From assembly GCA_034336665.1 (NCBI GenBank), contig CM067566.1, forward strand, positions 16,846,330 to 16,910,329: a stretch of 64,000 bases of DNA. The letters run 5' to 3'. The first letter of the stretch is position 1, and each line of letters opens with the position of its first letter. The translations under genes and the position numbers were made by a program. A model generated the notes under the pieces. That model was not told where the DNA came from. It ran no database searches and worked only from the letters and a program-made list of their open reading frames with translations. Of the stretch, positions 12,126 through 26,205 are shown piece by piece. The DNA is from Luscinia megarhynchos. Lineage: Eukaryota > Chordata > Aves > Passeriformes > Turdidae.

Positions 12126-13559
12126 CCCCAAAACACAGGAAAAGCCAAGTTTTTCTCACATTATTATAACCTGACTGCAGGTGCTCTTAAGATGAACTTG
12201 TTCCCAGTCACACATTGACTGATAGGCTACAAGGTAGGAAACCACTTTCAGTTTTACTGGAAGTTCCCCTGAGGGCACCAACATCACAAATATTCATTAA
12301 TTCAGCAAATGAATTTTTAAGTGGTGAAGGAAATCACTATGAGTTTTAATCACCATATTGCCCCCTGTGTTTCCCTAGACAAGCACAGAGGAAACTGTCT
12401 CAGATAAACTGCTGATTCTACTTTTTTTCTTCTTTCTCGTGTTCAGAAAAATAGAAATATCTCACAATAAAAAGAGCCTCTATCTTGTACTGCCTCTGAC
12501 AAAGCACTGCAGACAATATCCAGTAAATTCCTAGGCCAGCACAAAGAAGTCAAGCAAGACAAGTTCTGCTTGCAAAGTGTGTCCCACTGTAGGTCTGTTG
12601 AGTGGCAATGAGCCTCCTTCAGCTGCCAAAGGACTGAATTGACAGCAACCTTTATACATATATGGTTGAAGTATTAAAGCTCATGGTGCATGACTAAAGG
12701 AAAACCAACTAGCCCCTATTTTTAGACTCTGTCTCAGGGGTTCTGTCAATATTCTTCCATCTACATTTTAAACTATTTTGGTTCTAAAATGCATGACTTT
12801 TGGCAGAGAAACAAGCCAAGGTGAAAACACCACTGAGTATCAGCCAATGCATCCTCACAAGTCATGATCCATTTAAGCACTCTTAATACTGCATAAGCCA
12901 TGGAAACAAATTGTTTGCAGTTCCTTTGTAAGAGCCAAGGAAAGAAATCTAGAAAAGCCATAAGGATTTGGAACCTTCATGGTCTGAAAGCCCCACACTC
13001 TAAGACACAATCAAAGCAGTCACCTTCATCACTCCTCTAAAACTTTTCAAGCTGGACCATTCAGCTCAATGATATTTTGTAGAGGAACACAAAATTATTA
13101 AAATTCTTTGTGTTCATCTCCCAGCACAGACTGCAGAAGCTGTAACCAGGTTTCCAACCATTTTCTAAGATGGGTAATCCTCCTCCACCCATGACTTCAG
13201 AGCCAGCACAGGCCAAGTCCATAACTTAAGAACTTTTGCACTGGGGTAGGGCAAATACACCTCCAACTTAGTATTCTGTAGATGCCTGGAGAAGACTAAA
13301 AAAGTGGTATCTCCTTTAAGAAATCCTTGATGTTTTCAGTCAGGGCTTTCTGAAATAGAGGTAAATTTCCTGCATAGTTGCCCTTTTGGATTTATCTTTC
13401 ATGAATTTGTAATGTTGGTTTTATTTTTTTTTTTTTTTTTTTAAATCCTTCTAGGCTTTGGCCAAAATCAGTGTAGTTTACAAACTGACTATATTCACTG
13501 TGATAGGTACACCCCTGCCACGTTCTGAATCTGCCACAGGATAATTTCATTCCTCATAC
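12126..13559. other. Noncoding, nothing recognised
   Basis: Unique AT-rich sequence with a T19 run at 13424-13442. No coding signal or repeat family recognised. Confidence 0.5.
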
Positions 13560-14125
13560 CTTAATAATGAGAAACACTGAACCTCTTTATGTCCCTTCAT
13601 GCCACTCACTTTTATAACCTCCTTTCTCATCTTCTGCCTTCCCCCTCATTAGTCAATTTTTTTTGAGGCTGAAGAGTCCTGATCTACTTAGACATGTCCT
13701 TGTATTAAACCCCTTCCATCCCTTTGATCTCTCATGCTGGGTTTTTTTGTACCTTTTCTAGCTTTGTTTTGTCCTTTTTGAGACACTGGAACAGCATACA
13801 AGAATTAAGATAAAGGCAATAGTTTCATACAGAGATATAATGATGTTTTGCTTTTGTTCTCTTTTCCTTTCCTAATAATTTTTAATGTCATATTTGCTGT
13901 TTTGATAGCTACTCAGCACAGAAGTGACATTTTCAGAGCACAACTTATTATAATTTGCAGATCTCTTTCTCCAAGTGATAAAGCCAGGAATATGGCACAC
14001 TGCTGTGGATATAATGGGAGGACTGTGTTTTACATGTACATTACTTTATGGTTATGACTACTGACACCTTATTACCCATTCATTCAACACTTTTCTGCAA
14101 TTCTTCACTGTTGTTGCCCTTTTGC
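13560..14125 (-). mobile_element. Ancient CR1/L3-like LINE 3' part, minus orientation
   Basis: Read on +, the blocks follow the reversed sequence of the old reptile/turtle-type CR1 (L3-like): CCCCCTCATTAGTC, TTTGAGGCTGAAGAGTCCTG, GTACCTTTTCTAGC, TTTTTGAGACACTGGAACAG, ATAAAGGCAATAG, ATTTGCTGTTTTGATAGCTA (family 'gttagcttttttgactgc'), CAGATCTCTTTCTCCAAGTG (family 'aagatctctttcttgagtgg') and GTACATTACTTTATGG (family 'tgcattactttgcattt'). The order is collinear over about 550 bases with small indels. This is far older than the avian CR1 tails elsewhere in the window. Confidence 0.7.
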
Positions 14126-17100
14126 CCTAAAGAGAACTTCTCCCCTGCCTACTCCCCCCTTTTCCTGGGATTGTGATAGCAGCAATGAGGATGAGATTTA
14201 GATTTAAGGAGGTCACTGGAAAAAACCCCAGTAGTTACAATCCCTACAGAAAAAGCTTGGAAACCATTCTAGTTTTTTGGATAATATGAGCTATTTTTCC
14301 ACCATTTGCAATTATGATTTAAAGTATTAAAAAGTTTTTGAGGGTTTTTAATTAAAGACCTCAAGTATAAATACCTCAGTGATATTTCACAGGCTTTTCC
14401 TTTAGAGAGTTGGCTATATGTGAACTATTCTCTACTTTTATAGAATACTTTAATCAATGTCTTACTGGTAGAAAAGTGCTTTAAAGATCATTTGATCCAC
14501 TAATTTAACTTATATGAGGAAAGCCCTTCTGCCTGCTGCTCCTGTTAGACCCTAACATGCACCTCTCCCTCCTCTAACAATTTCTCCTGCTCACCTTGCT
14601 TTGAACTGGGATTTGCTTTGATAATCTTTCCCATTTAGTTAATTCCAGCACTTCTGCCAATGTTGCCATTTCAGTTCTTTGAATATTGCGTGCAATGTAA
14701 GAAATCCAACAGATTCTCATTTAACAGGAGGCATTAAGATGGTTTCACTGTTCCTCTAGAAAGGACTACCCTGCAGGTCCTTCCAGCCTTTGCTCTCCCA
14801 TGCTAAATGACATTGCCTAGGTTTAAGGAGACATATCAATACAATTTTTTTAATCTTATTGTAAGCACAAAATTTTCTGATGGTAAAGCTTCGTTTAAAA
14901 ACAAAACCCCAGCTGTACTTGTCCTGGAGATCCTCTGTAAGGCTTTCTGTTGCTTACACACAGACAACAATCCTCTTAGTACTTTTCTTATGCCTTTATC
15001 AAATTATTTTTCAAGATTTGATTGGAAGGCTGTAATATTTTTACAGTTAGGCAGAGTGTGTACATTTTTCTAGTTTCCTTTCTTGGACCTTCTGAATACT
15101 GATTTCCTAGTCAGTAATACATGTGACCCTTCAATTTAATGACATCTTTTATTTTCTCACTGAAATCTCACTGTTTTGATACTGTAGTGTGAATTTTCAA
15201 TGAAACTCTAATTTGATGTTTCAAAATTAAAATTATCCCCATTACATCTGACTGTACTTTACCCTTACAAATGGTTCTTTCAATTTCTTTTCTTTGAACT
15301 CCTCATTTTAACATAGATGACTTTTTCAAGTTAGGCAGTAATATAATGAATTCTGCTGTTCTTATCAGAATATTGAATCTAATTGCATTACAGTGACCTA
15401 AAGAGCTGGACAGTAGCTTCTTGACACTAACATTTTGAACTGGATCCTGTCCACTCTTGCAAACCAACTTAAAAATTTCTTCTTTTTTCCTCCTTTCCTG
15501 AGCAGCTGTTACATTCAACAGCCACTTGTGGATTTTAAAAATTTACATTTGAAATCACATTTAACCTATCTTCAAAGGGGATAATGACATTTTTCCATTA
15601 TAATTGTATTTTATAGGTGGCATGTTCTAAGACATATTTTTCTGAATAGGTGTCTAAGATTCAAATCATAAATTATTATGTTTATAGCTAAATATAAAAA
15701 ATAAAAGGAATTACTATTTTTAAATTGTTCTTCAATATGTCTCATATCCTTAAAAATGGATGCAACAGGAATAAGGCATAATGAAATAGCAGCAATATTT
15801 TTTCCTTTAAATTCAAAAAAGCTTTTAAAGCTCTGACTATACAGTTTTATGTTTTTATTTCTCCTACCTTTTCTCTCTTTGTCCCAGTCTGTTTCTGCCT
15901 TTTTCAGCTGCCATTCTGATTTTAATTATTTTAGTTTGCAGTTTGATTTTCATATTCTCATTAATTAAACAAGGAGTAAAGCAAGAGAACTCAGAGCAAG
16001 GCCAGAGCACTAAGCAGCCAATATCCACAGGCAGCTTGTACCAGCCATACTGAAAAAAGAAATTCTATAAAAAGACTTAGTTTGAAAGACACATTCTTTG
16101 ACAAATATTCTGGTCTGTTTATCAATGTTTTTTGAGAGACTGCAACTTTCCTGTAAAAAAAAAAAAAGCACCTAGAGGAAAAATATGACATTTTTTAAAA
16201 GAATATGGAAAACCTGTCTCTCTTTTCTTTCTCCTTCATTAGTGAGTCATAATTTTATCCAAGTAGCTCATTATATGATACACTGAGAGTCATGGCATCA
16301 GAAAAATGTCTGTACAAAATGATCATAGACCTGATTCCTATCTGTTGCTTTTAGGACACACAGAAATGGAAGGTTTGAAAGAGTTTAATGTTAGTAAATT
16401 AAGGCATTTTCCACTAAATGCTCCATGAAATAAACTCCTTGCTATAAAAGGAAAGTATGAAGTACTGAAAATTACATAAACATTGTTAAAATGTGGCAAA
16501 CCAGCATACAATTTTGCTCAAAGTATGATTTGCAAGCTTCAAGAACATGAATTACAAAAAAGCAAGTTACAGAAAGTTGAAAATACTGACTCCTAGTTGT
16601 AATTTTCTCATGTTATCCTTTAAAGTTTTGTTTCAGCATTTTTATATAGGATGGTGAATGAAGGCATATTTTTACCCATTGGTGGGACTGAGTAACATAT
16701 CAGGGACAGGAGAAGTAGAGGTTCAGATCTGCATTCTCCCAAGATTTCAGCCCATGCCATTTTAAGACAAGTAATTTCCACCTCCTGTTACACAAGGGTT
16801 AAAAAAGCTGATGGCAGAAATTGGTAGTTAAACCTCTTTTGCACAGAAGAGTAGTGAATGCACATCCCTCATTCTGGCATATGGCTCAGGGACTTTTGGA
16901 AAGAAAGGTGCCAACAGCAGCTCCTCATTCTCGTAAAGGGTCATGAATTTAAGCCAGGGTATTTTCTGAATGTATTGAAGAGAAGCCCTGCTATTCAAAC
17001 ACACATATTCATTCATTGAAAATGCTAAAACTTATTCTTTGTCTGCTTGATTTGATTCAAGTGCTGGAGAAACTAAAAATATACATTATAAAAATTATTT

Positions 17101-17883
17101 ATATCCCAATGTATTTTTATCACAGCAATGAGGGCTGGAGATGCAGCTGTAAATGACATGACAGATTTATATAATCTTAGAAGCCTTAGAAGCCAGTGCT
17201 CACCTGGTATATCCATGTCTGATGCTTTGAAAGAACAAAGCCCTGTGCTGCCCTAAACTCCAAAAAGCCATAGACCCATGTGATCCCACAGGTAAAGAAG
17301 ATAATAAGAAGGCAAGAAGGTAAAAATAGTCTAGAATAATTTTAGTCTAACAAAAATGTTAAAATATCCAGTTTAATAAAATATTTAGAAGTTGTGTCTG
17401 TAGTCTTACCTGCATATCCTCAGGAAAAATGTAAATAGTCCCTACAGCATGCAAACCCAACATAATACATTGAAGTTTAGCTCACAAATGGTAATAAATC
17501 TCAATTTTTTCACTTCAGAGAACCTTTATGTGTAATGAAAATATATACTTCTGTGTCATCTCTCAACATCTCTCTGGAGTTATTGAAAATGTAAAATAGT
17601 CTAACCTCACTAAAAATAAATAAATAGATCATATGACTTAACTGCTCTCGAGGGATGAATAATTACATCACTGAAGAGTCAACTAGACACTGTAAACAGA
17701 TCAAGTTGCAAATGGGACTTGCTCTTTTACCCTTAATAATGACAGAAAAAAGAGGAAATATTTATGAAGATATCTGCTCTTCAGCACCTATTTTCCTTGC
17801 AAAAAAATACCTGCAATGAACAAAGAAAACCTAAACCCAAAAGACAGTAATGAGTTTTCTTAATGACTGGGTTTTTTAAGGTA
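14126..17883. other. Noncoding, no recognised gene
   Basis: Unique AT-rich sequence with a short A-run near 16153-16166 and scattered T/A tracts. Text near 14480-14560 faintly resembles a CR1 tail (AAGATCATTTGATCCA) but is too short to call. No exon recognised. Confidence 0.5.
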
Positions 17884-18160
17884 TGGAATCATAGAATGGA
17901 CTGTGCTGGAAAGAGCCTTTGAGGACATCTAGTCCAAGCCCCCTGCAATGAGCAGGGACCTCCAACCTGATCAGATTGTTCAGAGCCCCAGCCAACCTCA
18001 CCTGGGATGTTTCCAGGGATGGGGCATCCACCACTTTGCTGGCCAACCTGTGCCAGTGTCTCAGATGCTCAACATAAAAAATTCCTTCCAAGTATCTTGT
18101 CTGACTCTATGTTTTTTCAGGTCAAAATCACTGTGCCTCATCCTATTGCTACAGGCCCTA
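17884..18160 (-). mobile_element. CR1 LINE 3' end, 5'-truncated, minus orientation
   Basis: Starts on + with TGGAATCATAGAATGG, the reversed CR1 3' terminal repeat, then GACATCTAGTCCAAGCCCCC, AACCTGATCAGATTGTTCAG, GGGATGGGGCATCCACCACT, GGCCAACCTGTGCCAGTGTC, TCAAAATCACTGTGCCTCAT and CCTATTGCTACAGGCCC. All are standard avian CR1 blocks in the right order. The 3' end is well preserved; only about 280 bases of the element are present. No target duplication is expected for CR1. Confidence 0.92.
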
Positions 18161-21100
18161 TTATATTTGAATTGATACATCTATATCTGAAAACACATAT
18201 GGATGATTTCTAATTTAAACAGCCATTTGTCTCTTAAATAAGCCTGAAAAATATTTTTTAAAAAATCCCAAAATCTAGAAAACAATTTTTTAAAATAATT
18301 GTCCCAATAGATACAGAAATAAATGCAAAATAAATAATAAATAATGTCTACAGTTTCAATTTACAGCAGAAATACAAGAAGGATAAAAAGGGGTAAGTAG
18401 CATGATCAAAGGTAAGGAATGGATTTTTATACAAAATGTGACAAAATATAAAAATTAGAGAACAGTCAATCAGTATCACTTCCAGCATAACACTAGAAGA
18501 CATGTAATGAAACTTGCAGGTCGAAAAAGAAGTATTTTCACACACTGCACAGTTAAGATGCAATATTTTTTTTAATACTGAATGTTGCAGATTCCAAATA
18601 GATTCATCATTAAAAAACCCCTACCTTTAAAAATTTCATGGATTAAGAATATGTAAATGACTACTAAATGCAATGTGATTATCTCCTGTTTGGTAAATCC
18701 TTGAACTGTAAACTGCTAGGAATTAGAGAACATTCCTAGGACATCTCTATATATGCTTTTCTTATTTATTACCTCCTCTAAACATCTCTGACAAAGCTAA
18801 TATAGAAGCTAAACGAACTTCACTCTGACATACAGGAAATTTTTATGTTTTGTATTGCCATTTATGTGCCCATAAACCCTCATGAACTCTTCAAAGAGTA
18901 CAGTAATTTTCATTGCAGATAAAATGACAAAATAAAGCCTGACAAAATGAATTCTTCTTGATAGCAGAAGTTTGTAACCAACCATAATGTACTTTAGGGC
19001 AAAGTTTTACATGTCTATCATTATTTTGCAACCTGCAGTATGTCAGTATCATGCAATACTAACACGTGCTACAATTTAATCTCTTTCTATAACTTATCTG
19101 TATTACTCATGATAAATAGTTCACATTTCTATGCACAATATTGATATTCTGCTAAAATGACACAGGCTGACAAGAAAGGGGAAAAAATGCATAGAGGGCC
19201 TTACTATGTCTGGAGGCATTTTTCTATCAGCAACCAAGCAGGCAGCAGAAATAAAGAATCCTCTCGCCTTCTTAGAGCTGCTTAGATGAGCTGTTTATCT
19301 GACTACAAGTCATGGTGTAGACTGTGAAGCCCAACAAACAAACAAATTTAACACAGCCTCCCAGACAAGTAGGTCACCTCCTTTTCAAGGAAGCAATGTA
19401 AACAAAACCAGAAACCTCCTGAGATACAGACAGACATATCTGCAACCTGGGTAAGATTAGATGCTGAGAGACTGTGGATAGCTCAGCCTCTTTTAATCAG
19501 ATATTGACAATATCTTGTATAGTTTGCAATTGGAACTGCTCTTGCTTGCTTGTAAAAAAAGTTTATGCATTGCATAGTATTGAATAATAAATTGTGGTGT
19601 GATAATCAATCTTATTTCTTTATCTTCTGATTGTAAAGAATGTATCTGTTTAACACTTCCTGCTTATACTACAGCTCAACTATGCCAACATAGCAAGAAA
19701 CTGTTCCTTCATCATTGCCTCAGAGAGTTTATTCTCAAGAATCATCCCTCTGTGTTAGCTGGATTTTTTAGGAGAAACTCATTAACCACAGTAGCTCTTG
19801 TCATGGTATTACAGCTTTATAATTGCATATTCCTTACAAAATTCCACTCAAATAATTTGCTAAACATTAATTTTAGTTGAATTTTTAAAAAAACTGTAAC
19901 TTGATATTTCCTGGGTTTAGGTTTTCACCTGTACTATGTGTATCCTCTACCTGCTCATAGTTGAATCCTTATTTTGTGACTTTTCCTCTACAATGAGAAG
20001 TAGACAAGCCTTTTATGGATTTTAATCTTAAAAAATGCACACCAACTTATTGCTACTAATATGAGATTTGTAGGGTTACCACCAGCAAGCTACTCTCACA
20101 GTAGAATAACAAAATGATGAAATAATATTGCAAAAAAACTGTTTGAGGAATCAGAATTCTCAGCCAGGAATCTTGTAATTATGTCTCAGTTGAGTTTTGT
20201 CCAACAGAACACACAGGAATATGAAGGCTGAAATAATAAATTCATTATTAACAGACTGAGCAAAAAAAGGAACAGTTATTCACAGTGACTGACTTACATC
20301 TATTCAGAAGTGATTCAGGGGTCACCTATCAGAAGATATCACCACAGTGATTAACAGTGGCAAAACCACAAATTCAACATTAGAAACCCTCAGGAAAAGG
20401 ACATGAAAACAGAATGGCATCACTGTGCTTTTTTATACTGCACTCAACTCCCAAATACTGTGCACAGTGATGGTTCTCCAATCTTCAAATATAAAGCAAA
20501 AAGAAACTTTAAGAGGAGAGGACAGCAAGGATGGTCATGCATACAGAGTGATTTCTGGAAAGACATACCCATGGAAAAATGGACCAAAGCACATAGTACA
20601 TAGTGCATCCCATGAAAGTATCAAGTAGCAGTTTTAAAACAAAAAGATGGAATTTTTTCCCCTACCTACCATATAATTAACTGTGGCATTCATCACCATG
20701 GGATGTTGTGAGGTCAAAAGTCTACACAGAACCAAATAAATAAAACCTCATGAAAAGAAAAGTGCTAAAAATGGCAAAAGAAGGAATAGTCATCATGACT
20801 ACTGTTATTAACTGTAAAAGTTCTTAAAAGTCTTCTTGCTTCGAGTCTAAAAAGCCATGGCAAAGAAAGAGAACATTAAGTTTACCCTCAATTTCTCCTA
20901 TGCTTTTCTTGATCAGCTAGCATATGAATTCCACTGAATACTCAGTAGATTACACAATACAATCATTGTTATGTTTTCTTTTCATTATTTTTGTCCTAAT
21001 TATATTTTAAAATATTTTTGCCCTTCTCACACTGTATCATGATATTTATTCTGAAGGTTTGGCTGAGGTCTTGAGGATATTTTCTTCTTGGCTAGATAGA

Positions 21101-24100
21101 CTTTTTTTTTCCTGATCTAAAAAGCAAGAATTGCTGAAAAGCCCTGTAGTAAAAATCAGTATTTCTGAAATCCTGTTCTGACCTTCACCCCAGTCACACT
21201 GCATGTCCTCCTTTTCTACTCAGCACTTTTTTCTTACAATTCTTCTTTCCTTGAAAATCATTCATCCACAAAATTTAAGTGACAACTATCCCCCATTAGA
21301 AGATTAACTCTGTTTAAAAATTATTCTTTGTTAAGAAGTACTATGTCACACTAGAATTAGATGCTTGAATTAACACTGCAAAATTTAGAAACATGATTAC
21401 TGTATTATTATCATTTAATGATATTCATTTTACAGCTTACTTTTTTATAAGAAAACCATTTCTCCATCTTGTGCTCATACTGTGCCTGCTCACTTAGAAC
21501 TATACATCTAACTATTGTGGAACAAAAATAGCATAAAAAAAGCTGCTCAGAAACAGAAATTACCATATTCATGACTTTCTAGATAAACTTTTCAGAACAC
21601 AGTAGAAGATAGAATTTGAACCAGAAAAAAGTTATTGTCAAGTTTCCTGATTAAACAGACAGCTCCATAAAATAGCAGAACTTGTTAAAAAATATAAAGA
21701 AACATTTATTTAAAAGCAATAACATAAATTTACAGTTTCAATAGGTCTAAAATGCACTACAACAATCTTGTTCATTAAAGCTAATAAGGAATAAAAAATA
21801 AATATGTATATTAGAAAAGCAAAGTAGACAATGAAAAGCTATTTTCATCATTGAAAGATAATTTAAATACAAGTGTGTTGAAGTAGTAGGGTGGAAAGGA
21901 AGCAAGCAACTGAGGAGTACAGACTACTTGTGTTTTTGAAGCACCACCTTACTGCCCTCCTTCATGTCTCTCTTTGAAAGTGTCTCTATTCTCAGAGCAA
22001 AAGAAAAAATATGCCTCAGAGCTATCTCACAAAAGAATAGTGTATATTTCAAACTATGTTATGGCTTAAACATCTAAAAGTTTTAAAGTTTTAGCTATTC
22101 ATCTTCTGCACAATGAGGTAGTTGCAAGAACATCCTTGAGCATTCTGATCCCATTTTCTAACATTGTCTGGTCAGTATCTTCCAGGAAGCATGTAGAGTG
22201 AGAAAGTTCATTGTTTTTAGGTCTGAAATATTTTTAATAATTTTAAAAAAATCCAAAGAATAAAATCACAAAATACACCTTTGATAAAGATTACAGCAGA
22301 GACTTTAAAAAACTTCTTCAACATTTCCTTATTTTAACAGCCTAAACTTCACCATGTAAATCTAAAGTTCGTTTTACTTAATCACAGGTGAGAAACTTAC
22401 TAAGGAGAAAATATGTTATCTTTGGAATATAAACACTGCTACATACTTGAAACAAAACAACCTTGGTAACAAAATAAGGGTTCTGCATCACAGCAGTCAG
22501 TGTGGCACAAGTTCTCATCTGTGGGTACAAGAATCTCATTTCTTCACAACATCTGATTTTGGATGCATTTACTCTTGCCAAGTTGGAAACTGCTGTTTCT
22601 TAATATCTTAAAAATGAAAACATTTCAGAATTAGCTTCATTTTCTTAAGTTCATTAAGTGTCTTGAATTTTCTGATTCTTTTGATTGAGTTAATGTTTGC
22701 AGTGCAACAACTGGAAAAGGGGATATTTAGATGTTTAAGATGGAACAGAGCTTTTGAAAAATAACAGTTATGCCTCTTCTCAGTATTTAATGGACCATGA
22801 CTGACTTGTTTGACAAGGAAAGAAAACAAGAATATGATCATCCAATTAGACTAAGATCAACTGAAACAATCAGGTAGACAGATAACTATGAAATAAAGAC
22901 TATTTCAGGAGAGCCCATGCCTATCCTTAAATCCTTTAGAAGCACTCTGATGTATGTGGAAAGCAGACAGACTTTTTTTTAAGGGCAGACAGTCATTTTT
23001 TCAGGACAAAAGTCTCAGTGAACATTGCTTTACATACTCGTTTTTGCCATTGAGATAAACATGGAATGAAAAGTGAACTGCAACATATGAATGTCTCAAT
23101 TTTCATATTTTTAAGAAATGAAACTGATAAATCACCTTTTAAAAGGGTGCCAGTCGTCTTAGGGAATGACTTAATTCACTGAACAAGGTTATTAGTTTAA
23201 CAACAAAAGATTATATTCTCAAGCTGAATTTATGTACTATGTCTACAGTACCTTTCCAATCTGTTCTTTATCTAGCACATTACTCTCTCACTATACTTGC
23301 AGACATACAATATAAACCTGTGGAGTGAATCAAGCTTCATAAATACCTTTTAAGAAGTCAGGAACTAGATGAAAACCAGAGCTCTTAAAAATTGGGGAAA
23401 TGTTGAATTTTGCAGAATATTCCAAATCTATTACATTCAAATCCATTTTCTAAACCAACATAGTTCTCTCAGATTTCAGAGTGCATTATTTGACATATTT
23501 TTGGGATGTTTCACTGCAATGAAGCAATAAGTGCTCTACTGGGGTTGTGGCCTCTCAGGAATTCACAAGGGTTGAATGCAACTATAGATGCTGTTCTCAC
23601 AGTGTCACAGTTAAGCCTAGAATTTAAAATACCTTAAGTACCTTCCTACTGTCACTATTTTCATTGACAAACTCAGTAATTAGTGAATCATACCTTAAAC
23701 TAAAGACAAAGTAAACATCAGAATGTCTAAAATCAGAATAATATAAGGGATTTTTGCAACACAGCAGTAAGACACTGACAAGATGCTGACAGAATATAAA
23801 TCTCTCTCCTTCAGGAATTTGCAGCCATCTGTCTACAATATCTAATTCCTTGTTGTGGAGCCACTTTCACAACTGTCTAGCACCCTGAGGTATAAAAGTA
23901 TTCAGATCTTCCCACGAAATCCTCACTATTCACCTGGAAATAAAAGCTATCAAGCAATAGGATATATAACATCAAAGATTTTCTGGCTGAGCATTTGGGA
24001 TCCTTTGGCTGATGGAGATTTGCCAGCCTTAGGCAGAGACACCATGACCACTACCACAAGAGTGTTTTACAGAAACACAGGTACAGCTCTAATGGGGTAT

Positions 24101-25076
24101 GTATGGGGTACCCCAAGGGGATTTTCATTTTCTTTTCTCCTCAGCTGGTTCCAGAACATCATAGACACCCAAGAAACCATCCTCAAACCTTCATACATCC
24201 TTTCAAGAGATGTCAACCAACAACAAACCCATTTCTTCTATTCAGCCATTTACTCTGAATTGTGTCTCCTATTCAGAAGTGATCTTAGACATCTCTAAAT
24301 GAACATGCTGGCATTAAAAAGCAATATAACATGCTCAGAGTAGAAAATGTCCATGCATTAGATAATTCTGTGCACCTGTCATGGAATAATACTTTTGGGT
24401 CTTGCATTTCCCTGGTTAAAGCCTGGGGAGGGGAGTGCAGAAAACAACCCCGAGTGGAATAAGATGATGTTTATATTGCTCAGAAAGTGAACCTGTCCTC
24501 TAATGAGGAAGGGCCAGACTGTCTGCCAGTATAGAACAGAGGTAGAGGTAGAGTGGTTTCCAGGTGAAAAAAAAAGCAAGCCTGTAACAGCTGAAATTGG
24601 TGAGCAGTTACAAAGTACTCAACTAACAGCAAAATTAAAATTCATGCAAGGTCTGAAATAGAATTATACCTTGTCTTGAGAGAAGCAGCAAGTCAGGCAA
24701 ACACGAGTAACAAATACCTTGTTAACTGCAAACTCAGTGCTATTTAAGCATAGTTGTTCTGCTATAATCATTTGTAACTGTGTTGTCTACTCATATTTTA
24801 CTGTCACCTGAAATAGCTCTCCGTGGGTTTAACAAACCTGACATGTCTCTGAGTGGGATTCTGTGTCACCTTTACAAATACTCCATTCCCAGTATGTGTT
24901 GTGCAGGGGCTGAAGTGTAATCAGAGGGATGTTTCATGTGAACAGCAGGCCAGGCAGAGAGTTCCACAGCAGGGCAGGTCAGAGCATTCATGTTATTTTT
25001 TGGGGTACTGTTCATACAGTGAGATTTCCAGGTATGCACACAAACACCAAGACTCTAAAGAAAATGTCAGCAGTGA

Positions 25077-25111
25077 ATGAATAAGAATAAGAAAAGAATA
25101 AGAATAAAAAT
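25077..25111. repeat. (AATAAG)n-like simple repeat
   Basis: Tandem AATAAG/AAAAGAATAAG units after TGAATG. Confidence 0.8.
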
Positions 25112-25936
25112 GTATTTGGTTGCTGTGAAATATTTTCTTAGACCATTATGCTATGAATACTGGTACAGTACATACTTACAACTTTTATGCAATATCAGGC
25201 AAATATTTACATAACCAGAATGTGAAAGACTCATAAAACCTTGCAGTTGGCTGCCTTTGAATTGTTCTGAGGGGTTAGGATATTATCCTTGACTGACTGA
25301 ATTGGAAAGTAAAGATCAGGCTAAGTACAGTTAAAGCTTCCTCATTATCCACATAATTAGCAATGATGACTTGTTTGCATGGTGAGATGATGGAAATCTC
25401 TTTGTTTATAATATAAAGTGAATTTTGCCACTAAAATTCTAAAGAAATTATATATGAAGAAATTATATAAATATACTATGTTTAAGTAGTTAGAGAATAA
25501 GACTTAATAAAATGTTAGATGTATTTGCTAATTTATCCTGCTTCATTAATTATAGCTCCATTCAAAAGAGACACTCTCTATACCTTAAAAAAAGCCATCC
25601 ATAGAGTATTACACATTTTGAATACTCTACAAACACTTAAAGACTGGTTCCTTTTAGAAAAGTCCCAAAGAATGAGAAGGGCTTTTCTTTCTGTCTTTTC
25701 TTTCGACTACATTTCAACATTTTCAGACATTCTTTCAACATTTTTTATGGTAAACTAAAAGCCATGGTTAGAACTAGAAAGAGCTATGGTGGTAAATTTT
25801 TAACTGCATCAAGTTTAATTTTGTATTATGAACTTTACAGTAATTCAAACTCTACTAACCTAAAAAAAAATAAAGTAGGTCTTTTCTTTACATGAGATTG
25901 AGTAGTCTTTTCCCAAGAACTACACTTCACTGAACA

Positions 25937-25981
25937 AATAATAATAAAATAATAATAATAATAACAACAACAACAACAACT
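25937..25981. repeat. Compound (AAT)n(AAC)n microsatellite
   Basis: An imperfect AAT block is followed by about six AAC copies. The change of unit at a sharp border suggests an AAT to AAC mutation spread by slippage. Confidence 0.9.
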
Positions 25982-26047
25982 AATACCATAGCAGGTAAAT
26001 AATAATGGGAAAGCCTTATACTTTGAAGCAATTGTTTTTAATTCATC

Positions 26048-26205
26048 AGGATCACTGAGAGCAGCTCCTGGTCCTGCACAGGAGCATCCCCAGGAGTCAC
26101 ATCATGTGCCTGGGAGTGTTGTCCAAACAAATCTTGAACTCTGTCAGGCTTGGTGCTGTAATATCCATATGCTGGGAGCCACCTGACAATCATTTCAATG
26201 ACAGC
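26048..26205 (-). mobile_element. CR1 LINE tail fragment, minus orientation
   Basis: Read on +: AGCAGCTCCTGGTCCTGCAC, AGGAGTCACATCATGTGCCT, GGGAGTGTTGTCCAAACAAA, TCTTGAACTCTGTCAGGCTT, GGTGCTGTAA. These blocks are characteristic of one avian CR1 subfamily (consensus-like 'gagtcacaccatgtgcctgagagcgttgtccaaacg'). The terminal octamers are not recognisable and the fragment is only about 160 bases. It belongs to a different subfamily from the copies at 17.9 and 45.1 kb. Confidence 0.8.

Larger units (their letters stand above)
18161..26047. other. Noncoding, no recognised gene
   Basis: A long unique AT-rich stretch. The longest open frame (23855-24298, 147 codons, +) has biased but family-less composition and no splice or translation context that I find persuasive. 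Two simple repeats near 25.1 and 25.9 kb are listed separately. Nothing else recognised. Confidence 0.55.

Noticed and set aside
14470..14560. CR1-tail-like AAAGATCATTTGATCCA
   Set aside because: Too short and no further CR1 blocks follow in order.
23855..24298. 147-codon plus-strand open frame
   Set aside because: Longest frame in AT-rich DNA, but with no recognisable motif, no clear splice sites or promoter, and no support from neighbours. Length alone is within chance for 64 kb in six frames.
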